64,000 bases of DNA from Lantana camara (Eukaryota; Streptophyta; Magnoliopsida; Lamiales; Verbenaceae). The stretch covers positions 92,400,894 through 92,464,893 of the forward strand of contig CM074859.1 in NCBI GenBank assembly GCA_037501455.1, given 5' to 3'. The notes beneath the pieces were generated by a model, which was given only the letters and a program-made list of their open reading frames with translations, was not told where the DNA came from and did not search any database. Position 1 is the stretch's first letter. Every line of letters begins with the position of its first letter. This document shows positions 55,250-64,000 of this stretch, piece after piece. Position numbers and translations under genes: made by a program.

Positions 55250-58200
55250 TGTAACATCCCGCTCGTTCGGCCGTACAGGTACGTGGTAATGAGAGTGTTA
55301 TTTACGTTTTTTAAATTTATTTAATTATGCAAATATGTGTTATTTTAATGATTATGTGATTATTTGAAATTAATTGTAATTATTTGTTTTAACTTCTAAC
55401 TTGAGTTTTAACATTTATGACTAAGTGCCTCGGAATTTGCTTTCTACGTGTCCGGATTTAATTACAATTTTTGTGAAATCTTGGTATGCAAATATGTGAG
55501 TTATGAATGTTCTTGCATATTCGTTACGTGTTTTAGAGTTTTTTTATTTTGGTTCTTGGCTCGTTTTGTAAAACGGGATTTGTAAGGGACTCGAGGGCCA
55601 AACTAGTTTTACCGCACCTTGGGTTCCGAGCGCCATAACTTGAGCTCGGGAATTCAAATTCAAATTCTAGAAGAAGCGTGGTACTCATAACAAGGAATTG
55701 AAGCCATAGAACCCAAATTTTTTATTTTCTAAGCCCGTTTGAATATCCAAAATTTCACCGAACCGAGCCTCGCGTGCAACTTAGACCCCTTTGTACTCTT
55801 TTAGTCATATCTTGAGAAATACTTGACCAAATGGAGAAATTCTTGGCCCCAAATTCCCTTGAATTAACCCGCTATCAGCCTATAACCTCCTTATTTCGTT
55901 CAAGTCATCCAAGAGAAGAAAAAAAAGGGGTTTTGCTCCGGCAACCCGAAATCCCAAAGAGAGGAAGAAGGATAATATTCATTTTCCAAGTTTTGAGCTC
56001 GATACTCATTCGATTCGCCTCAAATTTGAAAGGTAAGTCCATGAATGTTCTACAAAGCTCCTCCTCTTTAATTTGACACCTTATTTTCTAGATTTCATAG
56101 AGAAATGAGTGAGATATTGAATATTTGGTGAATTGTAAGGGTTAGACACTTTTTGATGAATTTGCTTGATTCCTGGAGCTTTCTTTGAATTTAATGCAAC
56201 CTAAATGATCCTAACACACCCAGGAATGATTGTATGAATTTTGTTTGCACGAATCTTTAGGAAATTTTGAGATACCATTTGAATTTTTGAAGTTTTTGAC
56301 ATGAAGATGAACATGTATATATCTCTTGCACTTGTTTTACATGAATCTCAAAGTTTAGCTTAGATTTTTGCATGAAATGGATGATATTTTGTTACCTTAA
56401 CATACCTTAGAGTGTTGCCATTATTTAGGTTGAGATTGGAGGGAGTTTTACGCTTGTTTTTCGTGTTTTGCCTTCTTGCCGCCAGTAGTCGCGGCCGCGA
56501 TCACGACTAGTTCACTTTTTGTCGCAGCTGCGACCCATTTTCCCTCTTGTCTCGACCTTGGTCATGGCCGCAACCATTTTCAGGCCATTTTTGGTCGCGG
56601 CGGCGACCCTGTTTTACGCTGGTTTCGAGTTGTACTTGTGTGTTGTGTTGTTTTCTCTTCGTTTGCATTTTTCGTGAACTTCTTTCTCCTTTTTCACTTC
56701 TTATGCATTGTATACTTGATGAATTATGTGTTATATGATTTGTTATCAATTTATTATGTGGTTTTGTTGCTTTTATATGCATTATATGATAAGATATGCA
56801 TTATATGCTTTCTTATGCGCATGCATGAACTTATGCTTTGATTTCGTACATTGTATGATCTCTTCTTGCTACTTTTATAATATACATGCATACATAACAT
56901 GTTGTAATATGTGTTACCTTGTATGACATGAGTTTATGATTGAATTTAGATGCTAGTTTTTTATTTATGCTCTCATGTGCTCTTAAGTGACTTAAGTGTT
57001 TTTCAATGTGCATGAATGAATTAGAACTTTGTCTATTTGCTTAATATGCTAATCTCTTGTTTCTTTCATACCTTGAGTGATATGATAACATGTTGATTTA
57101 TGTGTTAACTTGAAAGTATTGAATTTATAAGACCCTTTAATATGAAATACGTGAAATATGGACGCATATGCCTTAAATGTTGCATTTCATGTGCATTTTA
57201 TGCATCATATGTAGTCGCCGAGCGTCAATTTGGTACATTTTGAGTCTAATTACTTCTTTTGTTGTTTGCTTTGTTTAGAGTTTTGTCCCGTGGGTAACGA
57301 GGAGGTCCCGTAGGCGTCTGTTTTATATCCTTTTGCTCCGGTATGTTGGAAAGGTGAGGTTTCTTTTTTTTAGATAGAATGACCTACAACCCTACCTGAA
57401 TTTTAAGCCCGCATGCGACCTACGTATATATATATATATATATATATATAAATACGTGTTTGATTAGTATTTTGTGGAAATTGGCTCGTTTTGTTATGAA
57501 ATCGTTTGAAAATTGCTTTTATATATATATATACGTAAATGATGTTTTCGTTTGTTTGATTTGAAAAGAGGTTAGTGTGTGTGTGGGTATATTTTGAAAT
57601 AGCGAAATTTTGACTTTGAAATATAAGTCGGGAAAATTATGAAATTTCGAAAATTATGGATTATGAATTATGAACTGGGCCCTGGAGAAGTGGTATGTGA
57701 TCTCGGGTCGACCATGGGGTCGCCGAACTCTCTCATCAACACGACTCCAATTACGTAGAGAGTTTTGCCTAACCTCGGGAGGTCAAGGGAAGGCAAATTC
57801 TTGAGAACCGACGGTTAACCCCCATCGGGGAGCGGGTAGGATCCCTTGACTCAAACTTATGATGAGAGAACGGGGTCGAGGAAGGCATTCCTCATCCCCA
57901 ACCAGAGAAGGAGGATTGATTATGAACTTTGTATGTTTTCTGTTTTGAATATGATTATGAAAGGATTTGGGTTGGTTAGATTCTCGCCGAGTTGTTTTGA
58001 CTTTGATTATAAGTATGGTTCATGAAACGGGAGTGGATTACTAATTTCTAAAATTGGATGATTTTGGCCTTCAGCCTTAGACTTTTCTTTATACATAGTA
58101 TCATGTGTTAAAATGCTTTAGACTGCAAAAACCATGCCCCGGTTCATGAACTCTTTAATTTGATAAATGCTATGCTCTATGCGTATTTATGGGTGCGTGT

Positions 58201-58698
58201 GTTAGCCCCTCACCAGTCTTTAGGTCTGACCCTCATTTTCGTTTCACTTTTTCCCCTTTTTGTTTAAGTTGCAGGTGGTTTTGGAGGTTCGAGCTAGGCG
58301 GTTGTCCTTGTGTCGTTGTTTAAGGGTAGTTTGAGTCTCATGTATTGTATTTCATTTATTCTATGCATTTTGATAATTTTGGGAATATGTATAAGTTCGG
58401 TACTTGGACTCTGGCCTGGGATAAGATTTGTATACTTGTCTTGTATTTAATTTGTATAAGTTATATTTCATGGACATGATATGATAATTTCTGGCATGCA
58501 ATTATTTGTATTTAATCGCTTACGTTACTTTATGTTTGATGCGCACTTTGTTATGGGGTCTAGACCACCTAGCTAGGTTGTGTATTTTTGTTTGTCACCC
58601 GTTCGCTATGGCTTGGTACGTGTGCGGAGCTCCCATTTCATTATACGTGTCGGGCTATGGTGCGGGGGATGTGGTGTCCTTCGCTCCGGGGTGCTATA
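55250..58698 (+). repeat. E5 5' LTR
   Basis: 3449 bp, TGTAACATCCCGCTCG to GTGCTATA. It contains GGCCGTACAGGTACGTGG, donor-like AAAGGTAAGT (56029-56038), palindromes 56489-56608 and (TA)n at 57427-57450. It also has a CACCAGTC/GTCTGACC remnant hairpin (58211-58231), TTGCAG|GT (58269-58276) and GAGCTAGGCGG. Small ORFs inside are not credible genes. Confidence 0.9.
56489..56608. repeat. GC-rich palindromes in E5 5' LTR
   Basis: TCGCGGCCGCGA (56489-56500), GTCGCAGCTGCGAC (56521-56534), a weak GGTCATGGCCGCAACC near 56560, and GGTCGC-GGCG-GCGACC (56593-56608). All share GTCGC/GCGAC arms. The cluster lies 1.24-1.36 kb from the LTR start. Confidence 0.9.
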
Positions 58699-58705
58699 TC
58701 TAAAG

Positions 58706-58717
58706 TTGTATCAGAGC
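58706..58717 (+). promoter_or_regulatory. E5 primer binding site
   Basis: TTGTATCAGAGC, the initiator-Met primer site with one change, seven bases after the LTR end. Confidence 0.85.
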
Positions 58718-58911
58718 TCCAGGTTGCAAAACCGGAGCTCTAGTCTCATGTTGTGTTCGTCTAGGTAGTTCGGCTTAGGATTATGTGATTGTTTGCATTT
58801 ACTATCATCTTAAGTGGCTTATTTGATCTTATTTGTATTAATTGTTTACACGAACATGCACTAAACCCTCCCATGCATCGATATGTTCTTTAATTGCATT
58901 TCTTATTTAGG

Positions 58912-59943
58912 ATGACATCTCAACACATATCCGTGGAAAAAGACCGATTACCATTGATCTATCGGGAGTTTCGAAACTGTAACCCTCCGGTGTGGTTTGG
59001 AGGTGATGATGTGAAAGCCGAACAATGGATTACTGAAATTTTATGGATATGGGATACTCTATCGGGGACATCACAAGATAGGGTGATTTGCACTTCCCAT
59101 TTAATTCAAGGCCAAGCTTTAATTTGGCTCAAGGAAGTGAGATCGAAGTTAGCAAGGTCTGGGGAAGAGCTCACGTGGGAGAATTTTGTCCGGGAATTCC
59201 ACAATGAATACATTCCTTTTAGTACAAGAGTGAGAAGACTTCAAGAATATTTAGATCTCCAACAAGACTTGAAAATGGCGGAGAATTATATAGAAGAACT
59301 TTAGAGATCGGGCCTTTATGCTACACAAGTTGTTGCTAACCATCGACCCAAAGACCGAAATTTTATGTAAGAACTCAAGAATGATATCCAACAAACTCTC
59401 CATGCTTCAATGGTAAATTTTTGGTCCGAAGCAATGGAAAAAGTGGCTCAAAGCGAGATGGAGAAGCTGCAAATGAAGTCCCATACCCTTCGAGAGGAAC
59501 AAGTAATCGGTTCAAGTTCGAGTTTAGGCAAGAGACCCGTGCCACAAGAGAAACCTCCAGGCTCTCAAGATGTTAACTCATCCAAGAAGAAGAAGAAGAA
59601 GCCCCGACTACCGAAACCGATTTCGGAGCCCGCTCTAACGTCTCCAATCCGATGTGCTTATTGTAAAGGTCTGAATCACATGGAGGAGAAATGTCGGAAG
59701 AAGTTAGGTACTTGTTTTAGGTGTGGTGAGATTGTGCATATGATGAATGGTTGCCCCTATAAATCGATTCCAAAACTTATGAAGAACCATAGCTCCGAGA
59801 TCCCGATTCAAACCCAAGTACATACTGAGTTTGATCCTATCGCATCGGTGAAAGGTACACGAAGTATTCATAGCATCTCATCTCATGCATATTTATTCTC
59901 GGGGAAACCCACGTGTTTGTTACCTTATTCTTTGTCCTTTGGT
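58912..59943 (+). pseudogene. E5 gag with two zinc knuckles (two nonsense codons)
   Basis: The ATG at 58912 opens MTSQHISVEKDRLPLIYREF. Capsid-like motifs: NPPVWFGGDDVKAEQW, LIQGQALIWLKEVRSKL and FVREFHNEYIPFSTRVRRL. One frame throughout, broken by TAG at 59302-59304 and TAA at 59368-59370. Lys-rich linker, then two CCHC knuckles (CAYCKGLNHMEEKC, CFRCGEIVHMMNGC). It ends with GKPTCLLPYSLSFGAS instead of a protease, parallel to the tail of A1 gag. Without pol the element would need proteins from a relative to move. Confidence 0.88.
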
Positions 59944-60249
59944 GCTTCTTAGTTCTTTCTTATTGTGTGTTTTTTTTCCTTCTTGGTTCTTGTTTCTGGT
60001 GTGTTTCCTTTCCTTCTTAGTTTTGGTTGTTGTTTGCTTTCTTTTCCCTTTTGTGTTAACTCTCTTTTGGAGAGAGTTTGGTGGCGCAGAGTGTTCGTGA
60101 GTTTTAGGTGAGTTTTGTGGGTCAAGCTACTTCTGGTGGGTTTGTTTAGAGGCGTTTTGCTCTAGTTGAGATTGGCAGTTGCTTTTAGGAGGTTTGTTCG
60201 GGGCTTAATGGTGTTATCGGGTATTAGATTGAAGGCTAACCCATTGATA
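59944..60249 (+). other. E5 linker between gag and RNase H relic
   Basis: About 300 bases rich in T and G with no coding sequence I recognise. The end of it (TTCGGGGCTTAA ... AGATTGAAGGCTAACC, 60189-60240) matches the same phrase on the minus strand of A1 (about 19320-19360). Confidence 0.55.
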
Positions 60250-60595
60250 TTTCTCGTAGAAGAACCGAGAATTACCTCAGAGTAAGAAGTCTATCGTGTT
60301 AGCAGGGTATATCTTCTTTAAGAAGGCCAACCCATTAACATGTATGATGAATAAAAGGTACGCTTTTGAGTGGGAAGAGGCGGTTGAAGAGAGTTACCCA
60401 CGGTATCGGCTTTTGCCTAACTGGAGGTACGAAAGGCTACTTTGTTTCCAACCAAAGCACAAAGGAAGGCCTTTGTTATGCGTTGCTTGTAGAAGAGTTG
60501 TAGCCTACGCCTTGAGAAGTGCCAGGTCACAAGTGTATCCCGCTTATGGTTTGAAGTTGTTCGAAGTTTTGGGGAGACCGATAGTTGTGGTATAA
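60250..60595 (+). pseudogene. E5 relic of RT end and RNase H
   Basis: Short islands of similarity in pol order: LAGYIFFKKANPLT (K3: [20 protein letters not shown]), YAFEWEEAVEES (K3: [12 protein letters not shown]), RVVAYALRSAR (K3: [11 protein letters not shown]) and YGLKLFEVL (K3: RDLELAAVV). The YTDAS catalytic segment is missing. The matching region in A1 is equally reduced. The relic keeps an open frame of 99 codons (60296-60595), probably by chance. Confidence 0.65.
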
Positions 60596-60822
60596 GAAAG
60601 ACGTTATGGACTTTGTGTAATAATGTCGATATGCCAACGGTTGAGGATTCTAAAACTACTCCCGAATCTTTATTTGGGGAGTGGGGGTAAACGACTAGGA
60701 CTTTGTGTCCGGTTTGCAAATAAATGAGGTAATATCTTAAGTCTGTCGTTCTCTAAGGACAGAGTGGGGCAGTGGAAGTGTGGAGTTTGGTTTGTCTTCG
60801 GAGCCGTTCAAGACTCTGCTTA

Positions 60823-60858
60823 GGACCTGAGGACAGGTCCTTTTGAAGGAGGGGAGTT
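60823..60858 (+). promoter_or_regulatory. E5 hairpin and polypurine tract
   Basis: GGACCTG-AGGA-CAGGTCC (60823-60840, 7-bp stem) is followed by TTTTGAAGGAGGGGAGTT and the 3' LTR. The hairpin is identical to that in A1. Confidence 0.87.
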
Positions 60859-63012
60859 TGTAACATCCCGCTCGTCCGGCCGTACAGGTACGTGGTAACG
60901 AGAGTGTTATTTATGTTTTTTAAATTTATTTAATTATGCAAATATGTGTTATTTTAATGATTATGTGATTATTTGAAATTAATTGTAATTATTTGTTTAA
61001 CTTATAACTTGAGTTTTAACGTTTATGACTAGGTGCCTCAGAATTTGCTTTCTACGTGTCCGGATTTAATTCTGATTTTTGTGAAATCTTGGTATGCATG
61101 AAATATGTGAGTTATGAATGTGTTTGCATGATCATTATGTGTTTTAAAGTTTTTTTATTTTGGTTCTTGGCTCGTTTTGTAAAACGGGATTTGTGAGGGA
61201 CTCGAGGGCCTAACTAGTTTTAGCGCACTTTGGGTTCCGGGCGCCATAACTTGAGCTCGGTAATTCAAATTCAAATTCTGGAAGAAGTGTGGTACTGGTA
61301 ATGAGGAATGGAAGCCATAGAAACCAAATTTGTAATTTTCTAAGCCTTTTGAATCTCCAAAATTTCACCGAACCGAGCTGCGCGTGTAACTTGGACCCCT
61401 TTGTACTCTTTTAGTCATATCTTGAGAAATACTTGACCAAATTGAGAAATTTTTTACCCCACATTCCCTTGAATTAACCCCCTATCATCCCCTAACCTCC
61501 TCATTTAGTTCAAGTCAGCCAAGAGAAGAAAAAAAGGGGTTGTGCTCCGGCAACCCGAATCCCAAAGAGAGGAAGAAGGATACTATTCATTTTCCAAGTT
61601 TTGAGCTCGATACTCATCCGATTCGCCTCAAATTTCAAAGGTAAGTCCATGAATGTTTTCTCCAGATCCTCCTCTTTAATTTGACACCTTATTTGCTAGA
61701 TTTCATGGAGAAATGAGTGAGATATTGAATATTTGGTGAATAGTAAGGGTTAGAGACTTTTTGATGAATTTGCTTGATTCCTTGAGCTTTCTTTGGATTT
61801 AATGCAACCTAAATAATCATAACACACCCAGGAGTGATTGTATGAATTTATTTTTCACGAATATTTAGGAAATTTTGAAATACCATTTGAATTTTTGAAG
61901 TTGTTGACATGAAGATGACCATGTATAGATCTCTTGCACTTGTTTCACATGAATCTCCAAGTTTAGCTTAGATTTTTGCATGAAATGGATGATATTTTGT
62001 TACCTTAACTTCCTTTAGAGTGTTGGCATGATTTAGGTTGAGATTGGAGTGAGTTTTGTGCTTGTTTTTTGTGTTTTGCCTTCTTGCCGCCAGTGGTCGC
62101 GACCGCGATCACGACTAGTTCACTTTTAGTCGCGGCTGCGACCCATTTTTCCTCTTGTCTCGACCTTGGTTGCAGGCGCGACCATTTTCAGGTCATTTTT
62201 GGTCACACTGGCGACTCTGTTTTGCCCTAGTTTCTATTTGTACTTGTGTGTTGTGTTGTTTTCTCTTCGTTTGCATTTTTCGTGAACTTCTTTCTCCTTT
62301 TTCACTTCTTATGCATTATATACTTGATGAATTATGTGTTATATGACTTGTTATCAATTTATTACGTGTTTTTGTTGCTTTTATATGCATTATATGCTTT
62401 CTTATGCGCATGGAAGAACTTATGTTTTGATTCCTTGCCTTGTATGATCTCTTCTTGCTACTTCTATAATATACATGCATAGATAACATGTTGTAATATG
62501 TGTTACCTTGTATGACATGAATTTATGATTGAATTTAGATGCTCATTTTTTATTTATGCTCACATGTGCTCTTAAGTGACTTAAGTGTTTTTCAATGTGC
62601 ATGAATGAAATAGAACTTTGTCTATTTGATTAATATGATAATCTCTTGTTTCTTTCATGCCTTGAGTGATATGATAACATGTTGATTTATGTGTTAACTT
62701 GAAAGTGTTGAATTTATAGGACCCTTTAATATGAAATACGTGAAATATGGACGCATATGCCTTAAGTGTTGCATTTCATATGCATTTTATGCATCATATG
62801 CATTCTCCGAGGGTCAATTTGGCACATTTTGAGTCTAAGAACTTCTTTTGTTGTTTGCTTTGTTCAGAGTTCGGTCCCGTGGGTAACGAGGAGGTCCCGT
62901 AGGAGTCCGTTTTATATCCTTTTGCTCTGGCACATTGGAAAGGTGAGGTTTCTTTCTTTTAGATAGAATGACCTACAACCCTACCTGAATTTTAAGCTCG
63001 CATGCGACCTAC

Positions 63013-63057
<45 letters not shown>

Positions 63058-64000
63058 AATACTTGTTTGATTAGTATTTTGTGGGAATTGGCCCGTTTTG
63101 CTATGAAATCGTTTGAAAAACGCTTTTATATATATACGTAAATTATGTTTTCGTCTGTTTGATTCGAAAAGGGTTGGGGTGTGTGTGTATATATTTTTAA
63201 ATAACGAGATTTTGACTTTGAAATATAAGTCGGAAAAATTATGAAATTTCAAAAATTATGGTTTATGAATTATGAACTGGGCCCCGGAGAAGGGGTATGT
63301 GATCTCGGGTCGACCATGGGGTCACCGAGCTCTCTCATCAACACGACTCCAATTATGTAGAGAGTTTCGCCCAACCTTGGGAGGTCGAGGGAAGGAAAAT
63401 TCTTGAGAACCGACGGTTAACCCTCGTCGGGGAGCGGGTAGGATCCCCCGACTCAAACTTATGACGAGAGAACGGGGTCCAGGAAGGCATTCCTCATCCC
63501 CAACCGGAGAAGGAGGATTGATTATGAACTTTGTATGTTTTCTGTTTTGAATATGATTATGAAACGAGTTAGGTTGGTTAGAAACTCGTTCTCGCCAATT
63601 TGCTCGGACTTTGATTATGATTATGGTTCATGAAACAGGAGTGGATTACTAATTTCTAAAATTGGATGATTTTGGCCTTCGGCCTTAAACTTTTCTTTAA
63701 ACATAGTATCACGTGTTGAAATGCTTTAGAATGTAAAAACCACGCCCTGGTTCATGAACTCTTTAATTTGATAAATGCTATACTCTATACGTATTTATGG
63801 GTGCGTGTGTTAGCCCCTCACCAGTCTTTAGGACTGACCCTCATTTTCGTTTCTCTTTTTCCCCTTTTTGTTTAAGTTGCAGGTGGTTTTGGAGGTTCGA
63901 GCTAGGCGGTTGTCCTTGTGTCGTTATTTAGGGGTAGTTTGAGTCTCATGCATTGTATTTCATTTATTCTACGCATTTTGATAATTTTGGGAATATGTAT
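60859..64000 (+). repeat. E5 3' LTR (runs off window)
   Basis: Starts TGTAACATCCCGCTCG and follows the 5' LTR to the window end, about 300 bases short of completion. (TA)n at 63015-63053; CAGTC-TTTAG-GACTG hairpin near 63822-63836, intact here though decayed in the 5' copy. No gene. Confidence 0.92.
62096..62214. repeat. GC-rich palindromes in E5 3' LTR
   Basis: GGTCGCGACCGCGATC, GTCGCGGCTGCGAC, GGTTGCAGGCGCGACC and GGTCACACTGGCGACT, in the same order as the 5' LTR. Each differs from its 5' partner by one or more bases, an unusually high difference for these otherwise close LTRs. Confidence 0.85.

Larger units (their letters stand above)
55250..64000 (+). mobile_element. E5: gag-only LTR element, 3' LTR leaves the window
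   Basis: 5' LTR 55250-58698, primer site, gag 58912-59943, RNase H relic, hairpin and polypurine tract, 3' LTR from 60859. The interior is only about 2.2 kb. The LTRs agree closely (three differences in the first 60 or so bases, all C/T). It is related to family A throughout LTR and interior. The right target duplication is outside the window. Confidence 0.88.

Noticed and set aside
56476..56926. ORFs of 60-121 codons in the E5 LTRs (also 62155-62482)
   Set aside because: They lie in LTR sequence, are rich in Leu/Phe/Tyr from T-rich DNA, and are not kept in length between the two LTRs.
1..64000. Host protein-coding genes, rRNA or functional tRNA genes
   Set aside because: All long open frames belong to gag, pol or the antisense ORF of retroelements, or to low-complexity sequence; no rRNA and no complete tRNA fold was recognised by eye.

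Overview
The window looks like pericentromeric or other gene-poor heterochromatin from a flowering plant. I see no host gene that I would defend. Nearly every base belongs to nested Ty3/gypsy LTR retrotransposons, their solo or partial LTRs, and a few DNA-transposon relics. The evidence for a plant is: Tat-lineage pol with a second (archaeal-type) RNase H, Tekay/Del-like chromodomain elements with 3-3.6 kb LTRs, initiator-Met primer sites (TGGTATCAGAGC), a CACTA element and a hAT-like MITE. I cannot name the species.

Layout. (1) 1-7453: Tat-type element 'T1' on the minus strand. Its 5' LTR is 6626-7453; its 3' LTR lies left of the window. (2) 7454-8333: AT-rich spacer with a long TA palindrome. 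(3) 8334-8904: partial Tat-type LTR. (4) 8905-24018: minus-strand tandem of family 'A' in the order LTR, gag-only interior, shared LTR, truncated interior. The shared LTR is split by element 'B' (10114-15585, TSD GAGTT), whose own LTR is split by a hAT-like MITE (10248-11263, TSD GGCGGGAC). (5) 24019-44874: Tat-type element 'T2' on the minus strand. It carries a plus-strand (antisense) coiled-coil ORF beyond pol. Its protease is split by 'K3', a complete Tekay-like element (29133-43604, TSD CAACA). The 5' LTR of K3 holds a solo LTR 'C' (32496-35157, TSD ATGTA). (6) 44875-52820: Tekay-like 'K4' on the plus strand, split by a non-autonomous CACTA element (49100-51846) and cut off at 52820. (7) 52821-55249: minus-strand partial LTR 'D', of the same family as B. 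(8) 55250-64000: plus-strand 'E5', same type as A, gag-only, with its 3' LTR running off the window.

All coding regions are broken. T1 and T2 have many stops and frame changes. K3 keeps one reading frame through gag-pol but has five nonsense codons and altered integrase catalytic residues. A1 and E5 share the same short interior (gag, two zinc knuckles and an RNase H relic), so they look like one non-autonomous lineage rather than two separate accidents.

The most interesting signals are non-coding and shared by families whose sequences otherwise differ. Every complete or nearly complete Tekay-type LTR here carries a cluster of short GC-rich palindromes about 0.9-1.7 kb from its start, with a different palindrome sequence in each family. 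A 7-8 bp hairpin with compensatory base changes sits directly before the polypurine tract in four elements. A second small hairpin and a plausible LTR intron (AAG|GTAAG ... TTGCAG|GT) recur as well. All comparisons were made by eye.
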